Notes under the pieces: model-generated
Told to the model about the DNA's origin: nothing
What the model saw: the letters and a program-made list of their open reading frames with translations, nothing else
Database searches by the model: none
Position numbers and translations under genes: made by a program
Source: Oxalobacteraceae bacterium
GTDB lineage: Bacteria > Pseudomonadota > Gammaproteobacteria > Burkholderiales > Burkholderiaceae_D
Assembly (NCBI GenBank): GCA_010024875.1
Contig: RGFZ01000023.1
Coordinates: 1 to 42,096, forward strand
Length of the DNA: 42,096 nt
Reading direction: 5' to 3'
Shown: piece after piece, positions 33,513 through 42,096 of the stretch
Layout: each line of letters begins with the position of its first letter
How positions within the stretch are numbered: position 1 is the stretch's first letter

Positions 33513-34025
33513 ATGATACCGAAAGCAAGCTCTGTGTTCAGACATCGCGTCGTGCTCGATACCAACGTTTGCCTCGACCTGTTCATGTTTCGGGATCCAC
33601 GATGGCAGGTGCTGCTGGAGTCGCTCATCTGTGGGGAGATCGAGGCATTTACCCGGCACGATTGCCGGCGCGAGTTCGAACTGGTGCTCGCCTATGACAA
33701 GATGAAACTCTCGGCAGAGTCGCAGGCGGCGATACTGACTGAATTCGATCAGCGGATACGGCCGTATGCAAGCAGTGAAAAGATTGAGGCTGGCGCGATG
33801 GCTGGTGGACTACCGGTTTGCAAGGATAGCGATGATCAGAAGTTCCTGGAGCTCGCGCTGGCATGCGAAGCAGATGTACTGATCACCAAGGACAAGGCCT
33901 TGCTGAAGCTGGCGCGCAAGACCGCGCGCAACGGGCAGTTCAAAATATTGGCACCGCAGGCATGGCTGGTATGGTTTGCAGCGTTGAAATGTTCGCAGAT
34001 CAGCGCCGAGCCTGCAGATCTTTGA
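33513..34025 (+). CDS. PIN-domain protein (putative toxin component family, TIGR00305-like)
   Basis: A 170-residue PIN-fold nuclease-like protein. Asp16 in VVLDTNVCLDLF and the late acidic motif CKDSDDQKFLELA...VLITKD are the expected metal ligands of single-stranded RNA nucleases. It belongs to the PIN group annotated as putative toxin of toxin-antitoxin systems, but no small antitoxin gene precedes or follows it, so a housekeeping RNase role is equally possible. It is divergent from yaaA, with only 30 bases between start codons, and ends before a terminator. No ribosome binding site is clear. Confidence 0.8.
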   Translation: MIPKASSVFRHRVVLDTNVCLDLFMFRDPRWQVLLESLICGEIEAFTRHDCRREFELVLAYDKMKLSAESQAAILTEFDQRIRPYASSEKIEAGAMAGGLPVCKDSDDQKFLELALACEADVLITKDKALLKLARKTARNGQFKILAPQAWLVWFAALKCSQISAEPADL

Positions 34026-34068
34026 AGCCGCAAGGATCCCGCCCCCCAAAGTCCGAGTTAAGAAAATA

Positions 34069-34108
34069 AAAACGGCGGCAAAGCACTTCCGTTTGATGCC
34101 GTTTTTTT
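34069..34108. terminator. Bidirectional terminator between the PIN and GST genes
   Basis: AAAACGGC (34069-34076) pairs with GCCGTTTT (34098-34105), followed by more T residues on the plus strand and preceded by an A-rich run that gives a T-tract on the minus strand. It separates two convergent genes. Confidence 0.8.
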
Positions 34109-34136
34109 ATCAATCTCGGAGACTTGACGCGAGGAC

Positions 34137-34799
34137 TCAGGCCTTCCTCTGGCTCTTGATCCATTCGGTCATCTCGACCGCATTCGCTTTCCGATCCGCA
34201 GTCACTTGTTGCACCGTAGGACGCTCACCTACCTGTTTGAGGTAATCGCGCACCGGATAATCCGCCATCATGTCTTCACCATAGATCGCCTTGGTCGCCA
34301 TGCCAACCATCGGCAGATGACAAATCGCAGCGCAATCGGCCATCGTAAATTGATCGCCTGCGATGTAAGGCGAGAACCTTGCGATACGCCCAAAGCCGGC
34401 GATGCTGCGCTTTAAAATTTTTTGCACGCGGACCTTGGTCTCATCGCTGATTTTCCCTCCGAAAAACGCCTCTGCGTAGAGCTCGCGCGCCACCAATTCA
34501 AGATGCAATTCCATGTACTGAATCAGCTCGCGGATGCGTGCCGCTTCAAACGTGTCAGCCGGCAGCAGCGGTTTTTGCGGATACGTCGCCTCGACGTAAT
34601 CAAGCATCACTTGTGACTCGAATAGCACCTTGTCACCGATCTCGAAGTAAGGCACTTTGCCCAGAGGGGATTTCGCGAGCAATGCCGGTGAGCGGTCTAC
34701 CCATACGAGTTTTTCCTGGAACGGGACTTCTTTTTCCAGCAACGCGAGCTTGACTTTGTTGTAGTAATTGCTGGCCGAGAAGCCGCACAGAGTTAGCAT
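34137..34799 (-). CDS. Glutathione S-transferase family protein
   Basis: A 220-residue cytosolic GST. The N-terminal thioredoxin-like domain has the active-site region CGFSASNYYNKV and the cis-proline segment GKVPYFE followed by LFESQVMLDYVE; the helical C-terminal domain has FTMADCAAICHLP. The start is supported by AGGAGG four bases before the ATG at 34799. Substrate unknown. It is divergent from the enoyl-CoA hydratase gene and may or may not belong to the acyl-CoA cluster. Confidence 0.9.
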   Translation of the reverse strand: MLTLCGFSASNYYNKVKLALLEKEVPFQEKLVWVDRSPALLAKSPLGKVPYFEIGDKVLFESQVMLDYVEATYPQKPLLPADTFEAARIRELIQYMELHLELVARELYAEAFFGGKISDETKVRVQKILKRSIAGFGRIARFSPYIAGDQFTMADCAAICHLPMVGMATKAIYGEDMMADYPVRDYLKQVGERPTVQQVTADRKANAVEMTEWIKSQRKA

Positions 34800-34958
34800 T
34801 CTGCCTCCTGGTTTTGATCGGTCCGGCGCGAGTCCGGGATGTGTTTATACAAGCTTGCTGGGGTTACAATGAAGGAATGCAGTCTATCACTGGCCGCATA
34901 ACCCGACAGCGGCTCAATCGCCACTCAACACCGCCACTAACGAAGCCCCTGCCACCCC

Positions 34959-35738
34959 ATGTCCGCCGAATTGCTCGCCTCCCGTCGAGATGCCACGCTG
35001 ATCCTCACGCTCTCCAATCCGGGCGCGAGGAATGCGCTGCATCCTGACATGTATGCCGCCGGCGTGGAGGCCTTGTCGACCGCTGAGCGGGATCCCGAGA
35101 TACGCGCTGTGGTGCTGACCGGCGCAGGCGATACTTTCTGCGCAGGCGGCAATCTGAATCGCTTACTCGAAAATCGCAGCAAAGAACGCGCGGTGGCCGC
35201 CGATTCGGTCGGCAAGCTGCATGCATGGGTGGAAGCACTGCGCGATTGCCCCAAGCCCGTGATCGCCGCCGTCGAAGGTCCGGCAGCCGGTGCAGGCTTC
35301 TCATTGGCTCTGGCCTGCGATCTGATCGTGGCTGCGCATTCATCGCAGTTCGTGGCGGCCTATGTGAAGGTAGGGCTGTCACCCGACGGCGGCATCAGCT
35401 GGGCGCTTTCTCAGGCTCTGCCACGTCAGCTGGCCACCGAGATCCTGATCGAAGGCAAAGCCGTCTCGGCAGCAAGGCTGCATCAGGCAGGCGTTGTCAA
35501 CCGTGTCGTCGTTGACGGGCAGGCATTGAATGCCGCGCTGGACTGGAGCGACGAACTCGCGCGACTATCGCCGCATGCCATGGAAAACATCAAATCCCTG
35601 CTGAGAGAAGCACACAACCAAACCCTGCCTCAGCAACTGGAATCCGAAAAACAAAGCTTCGTCGATTGTCTGCACCACCGCGACGCGTTGGAAGGTATCA
35701 CTGCCTTTCTCGAAAAAAGAAAACCTCATTATCAATGA
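34959..35738 (+). CDS. Enoyl-CoA hydratase/isomerase family protein
   Basis: A 259-residue crotonase-fold enzyme. Oxyanion-hole segments are visible as FCAGGNL and GPAAGAGFSLALACDL. The position of the usual second catalytic glutamate holds VGLSPDGGISW, i.e. Asp with no Glu at the first site, a pattern seen in PaaG-type isomerases, so hydratase versus isomerase activity is open. It heads a plus-strand row of acyl-CoA genes (phosphatase, APH kinase, acyl-CoA dehydrogenase), with 39 bases before the next gene. No ribosome binding site is obvious. Confidence 0.88.
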   Translation: MSAELLASRRDATLILTLSNPGARNALHPDMYAAGVEALSTAERDPEIRAVVLTGAGDTFCAGGNLNRLLENRSKERAVAADSVGKLHAWVEALRDCPKPVIAAVEGPAAGAGFSLALACDLIVAAHSSQFVAAYVKVGLSPDGGISWALSQALPRQLATEILIEGKAVSAARLHQAGVVNRVVVDGQALNAALDWSDELARLSPHAMENIKSLLREAHNQTLPQQLESEKQSFVDCLHHRDALEGITAFLEKRKPHYQ

Positions 35739-35777
35739 GGTCACCGGTCAACAACAAAACAAGAAAGCAATCCCGCA

Positions 35778-36482
35778 ATGAGCTTCAAACCACGTCGCCG
35801 CGTATTCCTGATGCGGCATGGCAGCGTCACTTACTTCGACAATGAAGGAAAGCCCTATCTGCCAGAGACCGTTCCGCTGAATGAACAGGGACAGGCGCAG
35901 ACTACCGCCGCCGGTCGCGTATTCGCAGGCGCCGGCATACGCTTTGACAAAGTCATTGTATCGGGGCTACCCCGCACGCTGGAGACCGCCCATCGCGTTC
36001 TGGCCGAGACAGGACAGAAGATCGATCTCGAACACTGGCCCGAACTCGTGGAAATCCGAGGCGGCAAGCTCTCAGCAATACCGGATCACCAGCTGCGCGA
36101 AGCCTTCACCGGCGCGTTTGAGGGCGTGCCCCCCGAAGACAAACAATTTCTGGGTGGCGAGACGGTTGGTCAGCTGATGGACCGCGTCTATCCGGCCATC
36201 GACAAACTGCGTGCCGATCCCGAGTGGGACACGGTGTTGATGGTGCTCCATGGCGGAGTCAATCGCGCAATCCTGTCCTACGCGCTCACCGGTCAGCGAC
36301 TATTCCTCGGCAATCTGGCACAGACGGCGGGCTGCATCAACGCGATGGATATTGGCGCATCAGCATCGGATTGGGTGGTGCGCCTGGTGAACTACTCACC
36401 ACCGTCCGAGCTACAAGCCGAATCGCGCAGCACAACAATGGAAGCACTTTTCGAGCAGTACCGCAAGGCGCGTGGTCTGTAA
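35778..36482 (+). CDS. Histidine phosphatase family protein
   Basis: A 234-residue phosphoglycerate-mutase-like phosphatase. The catalytic RHG is at residues 13-15 (FLMRHGSV), a second conserved Arg follows in GLPRTLETAH, and the C-terminal histidine is in VLHGGVNRAI. Such enzymes act on many phosphorylated small molecules. It sits between the crotonase and the APH-type kinase, making a phosphorylated acyl-CoA or side product a possible substrate (inference only). Confidence 0.88.
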   Translation: MSFKPRRRVFLMRHGSVTYFDNEGKPYLPETVPLNEQGQAQTTAAGRVFAGAGIRFDKVIVSGLPRTLETAHRVLAETGQKIDLEHWPELVEIRGGKLSAIPDHQLREAFTGAFEGVPPEDKQFLGGETVGQLMDRVYPAIDKLRADPEWDTVLMVLHGGVNRAILSYALTGQRLFLGNLAQTAGCINAMDIGASASDWVVRLVNYSPPSELQAESRSTTMEALFEQYRKARGL

Positions 36483-36532
36483 GTTTCAATCAGTAGACTT
36501 CTACAAATAATAACGCAGGAGCAAGCGGGACT

Positions 36533-37600
36533 ATGTACGAAGAATTCATGGGGACCAAACCTGTCGCAGAGCGCTTGAAAGTCGATCTCGATGCGCTCTC
36601 TGCCTACATGCACGACCACGTACAGGGATTCCAGGGGCATCTGCAGATAGAGCAATTCAAGGGGGGCCAGTCCAACCCGACGTTCAAGCTGAGTTCCGGC
36701 GACCAGCACTACGTGCTTCGTACCAAACCCGCGCCGGCGGCTAAGCTGCTGCCTTCTGCGCATGCGATCGATCGCGAATTCCGTGTGATGGATGCGCTAT
36801 CGAAAACGGGTTTCCCAGCTGCTCGACAATACGCATTATGCGAAGACGAGTCCGTGATCGGGCGCGCGTTCTACATTATGCAATTTGTCGATGGCCGCGT
36901 GCTGTGGGATCAGTCGCTGCCCGGCATGAGCAATGAAGATCGCGCTGCGCACTATGATGAAATGAACCGCGTGATCGCTCAGTTGCACAGCCTCGACTAC
37001 AAGCTCGTCGGCCTGGAAACCTTTGGCAAGCCGGGTAATTATTTCCAGCGCCAGATCGACCGCTGGATACGTCAGTACAAAGCGGCCGAGACCGAGCATA
37101 TCCCGGCAATGGAACACCTGATCGAATGGCTTCCGAAGCATATTCCTGAGGGAGAGATCACCACCATCGTGCATGGCGACTATCGTCTCGACAACATGAT
37201 CTTCCATCCGACCGAACCCAAGATTCTGGCGGTGCTCGACTGGGAGCTATCCACCCTCGGCCATCCGCTCGCCGATTTTTCTTATCACTGCATGAGCTGG
37301 CATATTGAGCCCGGCCTTTTCCGCGGTATTGGCGGACTCGATCTGAAAGCGCTGGGCATCCCGACTAAAGATGAGTACATCGCCCGCTACAGCGAACGCA
37401 CAGGCATTCAGATCAACAAGGAAGATTTCCGCTTCTACCTGGCGTACAACATGTTCCGCATGGCGGGTATCCTGCAGGGCATCATGAAACGCTATCAGGA
37501 TGGCACGGCGGCCAGTGAGCAAGCCTTAAAGAGTGGACAAGCAGCCAAACCAATGGCGATCATGGGCTGGGATTACGCGTCTGGCGCACGTCCTGTCTGA
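36533..37600 (+). CDS. APH-family phosphotransferase (LvaA / ACAD10-11 kinase-domain-like)
   Basis: A 355-residue protein kinase-like phosphotransferase of the aminoglycoside phosphotransferase superfamily. It has the ATP-binding [11 protein letters not shown], the catalytic loop VHGDYRLDN (His214, Asp216, Asn221 region) and the metal-binding LDWELS (Asp236). The subgroup next to acyl-CoA dehydrogenases corresponds to LvaA of Pseudomonas putida and to the N-terminal domain of animal ACAD10/ACAD11, which phosphorylate 4-hydroxyacyl-CoA. An acyl-CoA dehydrogenase starts 65 bases downstream, strengthening that reading. Start 36533 or 36548. Specificity is inferred, not shown. Confidence 0.86.
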   Translation: MYEEFMGTKPVAERLKVDLDALSAYMHDHVQGFQGHLQIEQFKGGQSNPTFKLSSGDQHYVLRTKPAPAAKLLPSAHAIDREFRVMDALSKTGFPAARQYALCEDESVIGRAFYIMQFVDGRVLWDQSLPGMSNEDRAAHYDEMNRVIAQLHSLDYKLVGLETFGKPGNYFQRQIDRWIRQYKAAETEHIPAMEHLIEWLPKHIPEGEITTIVHGDYRLDNMIFHPTEPKILAVLDWELSTLGHPLADFSYHCMSWHIEPGLFRGIGGLDLKALGIPTKDEYIARYSERTGIQINKEDFRFYLAYNMFRMAGILQGIMKRYQDGTAASEQALKSGQAAKPMAIMGWDYASGARPV

Positions 37601-37665
37601 TTCACTCACACCGAGCAATTCGATTACCCCACACGACCATTGACAATCACGAGCGAGGAGACAAC

Positions 37666-38925
37666 ATGGACTTCGAATATTCCCCCCGATGCATGGAGCT
37701 GCGCGAGAAGCTTAATCATTTCATGGATAAGCATATCTATCCGAATGAGCGCACCTACAAAGAAGAAGTTGATCGGAATGGCCGTGAGAAAGGTAATCGC
37801 TGGATACCGACCAAGATCGTCGAAGAGCTGAAGCCTATCGCTCGCAAGGAAGGCCTGTGGAACCTCTTCCTGCCCAAGTCGCCGCACGCCCCCGAAGGCT
37901 TGTCCAACCTCGACTATGCGCCGCTGTGCGAGATCATGGGCCGCATCACTTGGGCGCCGGAAGTCTTCAACTGCTCCGCGCCCGACACGGGCAACATGGA
38001 GACCATCGAGCGCTACGGCTCTGAAGAGCACAAAGAGCAATGGCTCAAGCCCCTGCTGCGTGGAGAGATCCGTTCCGCCTTTGCGATGACTGAGCCAGAT
38101 GTCGCTTCGTCAGACGCGACCAACATCAGCACCCGCATCGAGCGCGTCGGCAATGAATATGTGATCAATGGCCGCAAATGGTGGACGTCGGGCGCCGGCG
38201 ATCCGCGCTGCAAGATCTATATCTTGATGGGCAAGACCGACCCGAATGCACCACGTCATGCGCAACAGTCGATGATTCTGGTGCCCGCCGATACCAAGGG
38301 CGTGACGGTCGTGCGTCCCCTCTCCGTGTTCGGCTACGACGATGCACCGCACGGTCATTGCGAAGTCACCTTCGACAATGTGCGCGTGCCAGCTTCCAAC
38401 ATGCTGCTCGGTGAAGGCCGCGGCTTCGAGATCGCGCAAGGTCGTCTCGGCCCGGGCCGCATCCATCACTGCATGCGCGCTATTGGCACCGCAGAGCGCG
38501 CGCTGGAACTGATGTGCAAGCGTATCGATTCCCGCGTCGCGTTCGGCAAGAAAGTGTCCGAACAAGGGGTCTGGCGCGAGCGCATCGCCGAGTCGCGCAT
38601 CATGATCGACAGCGCCCGTTTGCTGGTACTGAAAGCTGCGTACATGATGGATACCGTCGGCAACAAGGGCGCCAAGACCGAGATCGCAATGATCAAGGTA
38701 TTGGCACCGGTGATGGCGCAGCAGATCATCGACTGGTCGATCCAGGCGCATGGCGGCGGCGGCGTGTCGGACGACTTCGCGGTCGCCCAGTTGTGGGCAC
38801 ACAACCGCACGCTGCGCATCGCCGACGGCCCGGATGAGGTGCACCGTAACGCGATCGCCAAGCTCGAGCTCGCCAAGTATGCGAGCCTAGGTGAATCGTT
38901 GGATCTGCCGATCACTCGCTCCTGA
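37666..38925 (+). CDS. Acyl-CoA dehydrogenase (ACAD10/11 or LvaC type)
   Basis: A complete 419-residue flavoprotein of the acyl-CoA dehydrogenase family. Seen are the FAD/substrate segment [16 protein letters not shown], the mid-domain [19 protein letters not shown], and near the end [11 protein letters not shown] and DGPDEVHRN, where the Glu takes the catalytic-base position. GAGGAG seven bases upstream supports the start. Position right after the APH-type kinase mirrors the LvaA-LvaC pair and the fused ACAD10/11, where the dehydrogenase-like unit removes phosphate from 4-phosphoacyl-CoA instead of simple oxidation. A terminator follows. Confidence 0.92.
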   Translation: MDFEYSPRCMELREKLNHFMDKHIYPNERTYKEEVDRNGREKGNRWIPTKIVEELKPIARKEGLWNLFLPKSPHAPEGLSNLDYAPLCEIMGRITWAPEVFNCSAPDTGNMETIERYGSEEHKEQWLKPLLRGEIRSAFAMTEPDVASSDATNISTRIERVGNEYVINGRKWWTSGAGDPRCKIYILMGKTDPNAPRHAQQSMILVPADTKGVTVVRPLSVFGYDDAPHGHCEVTFDNVRVPASNMLLGEGRGFEIAQGRLGPGRIHHCMRAIGTAERALELMCKRIDSRVAFGKKVSEQGVWRERIAESRIMIDSARLLVLKAAYMMDTVGNKGAKTEIAMIKVLAPVMAQQIIDWSIQAHGGGGVSDDFAVAQLWAHNRTLRIADGPDEVHRNAIAKLELAKYASLGESLDLPITRS

Positions 38926-38970
38926 TTCAGTCGCTGTCATTTAGCTATCGCTGATACCGTTTCAGCAAAT

Positions 38971-39005
38971 AAAGCGCCGGGCGTGTAGACTTCCCGGCGC
39001 TTTTT
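38971..39005 (+). terminator. Terminator after the acyl-CoA dehydrogenase, abutting the next gene's leader
   Basis: AAAGCGCCGGG (38971-38981) and CCCGGCGCTTT (38993-39003) form a perfect 11-bp stem with an 11-base loop followed by T residues. The T-tract ends only 18 bases before the ATG of the downstream GST gene, so that gene needs read-through or an overlapping promoter. Confidence 0.88.
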
Positions 39006-39023
39006 CATTTGGGAGAACCGATC

Positions 39024-39716
39024 ATGATTGACGTTTATTCGATGGCCACACCGAACGGGCACAAGGTCCATATCATGCTGGAAGAATGCGGGCTGCCCTA
39101 CCGCGCGCACAACATCGATATCGGCAAGGGCGACCAGTTCACACCCGAATTCCTGGCGATCTCCCCGAACAACAAGATCCCGGCCATCGTCGACCCGAAC
39201 GGTCCTGACGGTCAGCCGATCTCAATGTTCGAGTCGGGCGCGATCCTGGTTTATCTGGCTAGCAAAGTGAACAAGTTTTTAGGCAAGACCGACCGCGAGA
39301 AATTCACCGTTCTCCAGTGGCTGATGTTCCAGATGGGCGGTCTGGGCCCCATGCTCGGGCAGGCGCATCACTTCCGCATCTACGCACCCGAGCAGATCGA
39401 GTACGCGGTGAATCGCTACACCAATGAAGCCAAGCGCCTGTATGGCGTGATGGACAAGCAATTATCCAAACATCGCTACATCGCTGGCGACGAATACACG
39501 ATTGCTGATATCGCCTGCTTCCCGTGGACACGCTCATGGAAGAACCAGGGCATCGACTGGGCAGACTTCCCGAATGCCAAGCGCTGGCATGATGAGATCG
39601 CTGCACGCCCTGCGGTGCAGCGCGGTGTACAGGTGCTGGCAGACCTGCGCAAGCCGCTACTGGATGACAAATCGAAAGAGATGTTGTTCGGGACGACTCA
39701 GTATCAGAAGCGATAG
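39024..39716 (+). CDS. YfcG-like glutathione-dependent disulfide-bond oxidoreductase
   Basis: A 230-residue GST-fold protein of the YfcG/YghU (Ure2p-like) group, which act as disulfide reductases or peroxidases with bound glutathione. Diagnostic strings are YSMATPNGHKVHIMLEECG, ISPNNKIPAIVDPNG and FESGAILVYLA, with QWLMFQMGGLGPMLGQ in the helical domain. GGGAGAA eight bases upstream fixes the ATG at 39024. It follows directly after a strong terminator, so how it is transcribed is unclear. Confidence 0.9.
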   Translation: MIDVYSMATPNGHKVHIMLEECGLPYRAHNIDIGKGDQFTPEFLAISPNNKIPAIVDPNGPDGQPISMFESGAILVYLASKVNKFLGKTDREKFTVLQWLMFQMGGLGPMLGQAHHFRIYAPEQIEYAVNRYTNEAKRLYGVMDKQLSKHRYIAGDEYTIADIACFPWTRSWKNQGIDWADFPNAKRWHDEIAARPAVQRGVQVLADLRKPLLDDKSKEMLFGTTQYQKR

Positions 39717-39850
39717 GCGCCCGAAAAAATCCGCATTCGCGTCGCTTCAGCCTATCGGCGATGATGGGGTGCTGAATGGTTTCAGGACATCGGAACTCTC
39801 TTGCCAGTATCGCGAGTGTCTCCTCGGGTCAGTACTGTTAGGACAGGTTC

Positions 39851-40312
39851 TCAAAAATACATCCTCAATACCGACTCCGCCACACACGCCGGTTTGTCCT
39901 GACCCTCGCATTCCAGCGTCATCTGCCAGACGCTTTGCATGCAGCCCTCGAGCTGCTCGACTTCCAGCAGTTTGAATCTGCCACGCAGCCGGCTGCCGAC
40001 GCGCACCGGCGACGGAAAGCGCACCTTGTTCAAGCCATAGTTGATGCTCATCTTCCCTTTCGGGAGCACGACCACTGATTCAAAGAGCTTGGGGATCAGT
40101 GACAGCGTCAGATAACCATGCGCAATCGTGGTGCCGAACGGTGATTCTCGCTTTGCACGATCGACATCCACATGGATCCACTGCGGATCGTCGGTCGCTT
40201 CGGCGAATTGGTTGACGCGCGACTGCTCCATGGTCATCCAATCCGAGATCGCAACTTCCTTGCCGACTTCGGCTTGCAGATCAGCCACGGTTTCAAATGT
40301 TCTGACAGTCAT
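39851..40312 (-). CDS. MaoC-like (R)-specific enoyl-CoA hydratase
   Basis: A 153-residue single hot-dog-fold protein. The hydratase-2 motif is clear as FAEATDDPQWIHVD, with the Asp and His catalytic pair, followed by the overhang segment AHGYLTLSLIP. Such enzymes hydrate enoyl-CoA to (R)-3-hydroxyacyl-CoA, a possible PHA precursor, so a link with the phaC gene in this window is conceivable. The start 40312 gives the standard N-terminus (MTVRTFETVADLQ). It lies 19 bases downstream of the broken acyl-CoA dehydrogenase and is the last gene of that minus-strand operon. Confidence 0.9.
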   Translation of the reverse strand: MTVRTFETVADLQAEVGKEVAISDWMTMEQSRVNQFAEATDDPQWIHVDVDRAKRESPFGTTIAHGYLTLSLIPKLFESVVVLPKGKMSINYGLNKVRFPSPVRVGSRLRGRFKLLEVEQLEGCMQSVWQMTLECEGQDKPACVAESVLRMYF

Positions 40313-40331
40313 TGTTCTTCTTTCTGAAAAA

Positions 40332-41379
40332 TCAGGCTGCATGCACAAAACCCGGTTGCACGACGAAACGCGCCAGATGATGGTCAGTATCTCCCAGCGT
40401 CAGTTCGATCGCTGACAGGCGTTTGAAGTAGTGAGCAGCAGGCATCTCATTGGTCACGCCCATACCGCCATGCAGCTGCACCGCCTGCTGACCGACGAAC
40501 TTCATCGCTTCGCCAACACGCGCCTTGGCAGCAGAGACGATACGACGGCGCTCAGCCACATCCGAAGACGACACCTTCACTGCGGCCAGCATAGTCATCG
40601 AGCGCGCTTGTTCCAGCTGCATGAACATGTCGGCCATGCGATGCTGCAAGACTTGGAATTTACCGATAGGCACACCGAACTGCTGGCGGGTGCGAATATA
40701 CTCCAGGGTCGCCGCCTGTAGCGCCTCCATCGCACCGAGCGCCTCGGCGCACAACAGTACCGCACCGTGATCGGCGGCTGCATCCAGCAAATCCCATCCC
40801 TTGCCTTCAGCACCCAGCAGCGCGCTGGCAGGCACTCGCACATCCGAGAAGCGAACGGTGGCAATGCGCAGTCCGTCGTTGCTGCGTGCATCGCGAATAC
40901 TGATTCCGGCGGTGTGCGCAGGAATCACGAACAGCGAGATGCCCTGCTCGTGCATCGCCATCGCGGCGCGCACCTACAGCGATATCTTGCAACTCGTGCC
41001 GCGACTGGCGCTCATTCAGCGCGCAGGCAAGCTTTAGTTCACCGCTGGCCACTTGCGACAGCAGCTCCCCATGACTGCCCGCCAGTTTCAGGAATTCCAC
41101 GCCCAGCGCATTGGCAAACACCGGCTCGACGACCAGCGCTCGCCCCAGGGTCTGCATCACGACCATCTGATCGACCGGCGTGCCATCAAAACCCTCATGA
41201 TCCGAAGGCACCGGCAAGGCCAGCACGCCCAGCTCGGCCAGCGCCTGCCATGCGGACCCGGAAGTACCGGTGTCGGAATGGATAATCTGCTTGCGTTTCT
41301 CGAAGCCGTAATCCTTCTCGGTCCAGCGCGTGATCGCATCGGACAATTGCTGCTGCTCGGGGGAGAGATCAAAGTCCAT
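40332..41379 (-). pseudogene. Acyl-CoA dehydrogenase, PimD-like small subunit, disrupted by an internal deletion
   Basis: The N-terminal part (41379 to about 40960) reads cleanly from MDFDLSPEQQQLSDAITRW, with GAGGAGA before the ATG, to ALNERQSRHELQDIAV and ARRDGD. The C-terminal part resumes in another frame near 40960 with HEQGISLFVIP and continues through FSDVRVPASALLG, QFGVPIGKFQVLQHR and QAVQLHGGMGV to the stop at 40332. By comparison with pimeloyl-CoA dehydrogenase small subunits some 30-35 residues of the beta-sheet domain between DGD and GISLF are missing, and the frame changes. As written the enzyme would lack its catalytic half. It follows the large-subunit gene by nine bases. Confidence 0.85.
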
Positions 41380-41388
41380 GGTATCTCC

Positions 41389-42096
41389 TCACAGTCCCAG
41401 AATCATTTGAGTGATGATATTGCGCTGGATCTCGTTCGAGCCGCCATAGATCGAGGTCTTGCGGTAATTGAAGTAGTAAGGCATGAGCGGCGCGCTGTCA
41501 TCGTCTTCGGCGATGCTGTGCTCGCGCTCTCCTTCCAGATAGGCCGGATCGAAAGGCAAGCCGAGCGGGCCGGCGGCTTCGACCATCAGTTCGGTCAGCC
41601 GCTGCTGTATCTCGGTGCCTTTGACCTTGAGCATCGATGCCTCGGGCCCGGGCGCGCGCTGTTTGGCTTCCTGATAGATCACGCGCAGCACGGTCACTTC
41701 CAGTGCCATCAAATCGATTTCCAGCGCGGCGACCTTCTGCGCATATACCGGATCGTCGATCAACGGCCGGCCACCCTTGTGCATACGCGATGCGAGTCGC
41801 TTGATGAATACCAGCTCACGCTTGGAACGGCCGACGGCAGCGATATTGGTACGCTCATGGCCAAGCAGATATTTGGCATAGGTCCAGCCACGATTCTCTT
41901 CGCCAACCAGGTTCTGCACCGGTACGCGCACGTTATCGAAGAAGACTTCATTCACTTCATGCTCTTCATCCAGCGTGATGATGGGCCGCACCGTGATCCC
42001 CGGTGTCTTCATGTCGATCAGCAGAAAAGAGATACCCTCCTGCTTGCGCGCGCCGGTATCGGTGCGCACGAGGCAGAACATCATATCGGCGTGCTG
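41389..42096 (-). CDS. Acyl-CoA dehydrogenase, PimC-like large subunit (partial, 5' end outside the window)
   Basis: The C-terminal 235 or so residues of an acyl-CoA dehydrogenase; the coding frame is open to the right edge. Features are FFDNVRVPVQNLVGEENRGW, LGHERTNIAAVGRS and the C-terminal YRKTSIYGGSNEIQRNII typical of the large subunit of paired dehydrogenases such as PimC. It is followed by the PimD-like gene and MaoC on the same strand, suggesting one degradative operon for a CoA-linked acid. The catalytic details cannot be judged without the missing N-terminal half. Confidence 0.9.
   Translation of the reverse strand, partial: QHADMMFCLVRTDTGARKQEGISFLLIDMKTPGITVRPIITLDEEHEVNEVFFDNVRVPVQNLVGEENRGWTYAKYLLGHERTNIAAVGRSKRELVFIKRLASRMHKGGRPLIDDPVYAQKVAALEIDLMALEVTVLRVIYQEAKQRAPGPEASMLKVKGTEIQQRLTELMVEAAGPLGLPFDPAYLEGEREHSIAEDDDSAPLMPYYFNYRKTSIYGGSNEIQRNIITQMILGL

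Noticed and set aside
33513-34025. A complete toxin-antitoxin module
   Set aside because: Only the PIN-domain gene is present; no small antitoxin gene lies within its flanks.
1-42096. CRISPR array, IS element, prophage or integron
   Set aside because: No regularly spaced direct repeats, transposase or integrase motifs, or terminal inverted repeats were found on either strand.

Overview
The window reads as an ordinary chromosomal stretch of a betaproteobacterium, most likely of the Burkholderiales. The grounds are the gene families and order: class I PHA synthase with PhaR, the pgeF-rluD/bamD block, ispD-ispF beside mfd and serB, an H-NS protein with the TWTGRGRMP signature, an OmpR/EnvZ pair, and clustered acyl-CoA enzymes. 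The species cannot be named from the sequence. No prophage, IS element, CRISPR array or rRNA was seen; one tRNA-Arg(ACG) is present.

Layout. 0-5 kb: cytochrome P450, RmuC and a NERD-domain superfamily I helicase. 4.9-7 kb: an apparent iron-uptake operon (cupredoxin, FTR1 permease, outer-membrane-like protein) behind a near-consensus promoter overlapped by a Fur-box-like sequence and closed by a terminator. 7-12.6 kb: a Tat-exported molybdenum hydroxylase large subunit without its small subunit, a DUF6279 lipoprotein, a DUF2237 protein, an unpaired membrane histidine kinase and an H-NS protein. 12.7-16 kb: tRNA-Arg with terminator, a small secreted protein, and OmpR/EnvZ. 15.8-18.4 kb (minus strand): rubrerythrin, a CCG-domain Fe-S oxidoreductase and a DUF3501 protein, probably one peroxide/redox operon. 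18.6-28 kb: ispF/ispD, mfd (broken), serB, a small membrane protein, metC-like lyase, rimO and phaR. 28-34 kb: phaC, a small membrane protein, pgeF, rluD, bamD, yaaA (broken) and a PIN-domain protein. 34-42 kb: GST, enoyl-CoA hydratase, histidine phosphatase, an APH-type kinase next to an acyl-CoA dehydrogenase (an LvaA/LvaC-like or ACAD10/11-like pair), a YfcG-like GST, a MaoC hydratase and two further acyl-CoA dehydrogenases, one broken and one running off the right edge.

The most striking observation is that three well-conserved genes (mfd, yaaA and the PimD-like acyl-CoA dehydrogenase) each lack one internal block and switch frame at the gap, while the sequence on both sides is intact. 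In mfd the missing block contains the Walker A P-loop of the translocase. These are either recent gene-killing deletions or assembly errors; raw reads would decide. Other leads are the compact Fur-type iron operon with an unrecognised barrel-like protein, the kinase/dehydrogenase pair suggestive of 4-hydroxyacid catabolism, and a perfect 12-bp hairpin inside the coding sequence of a tiny membrane protein.
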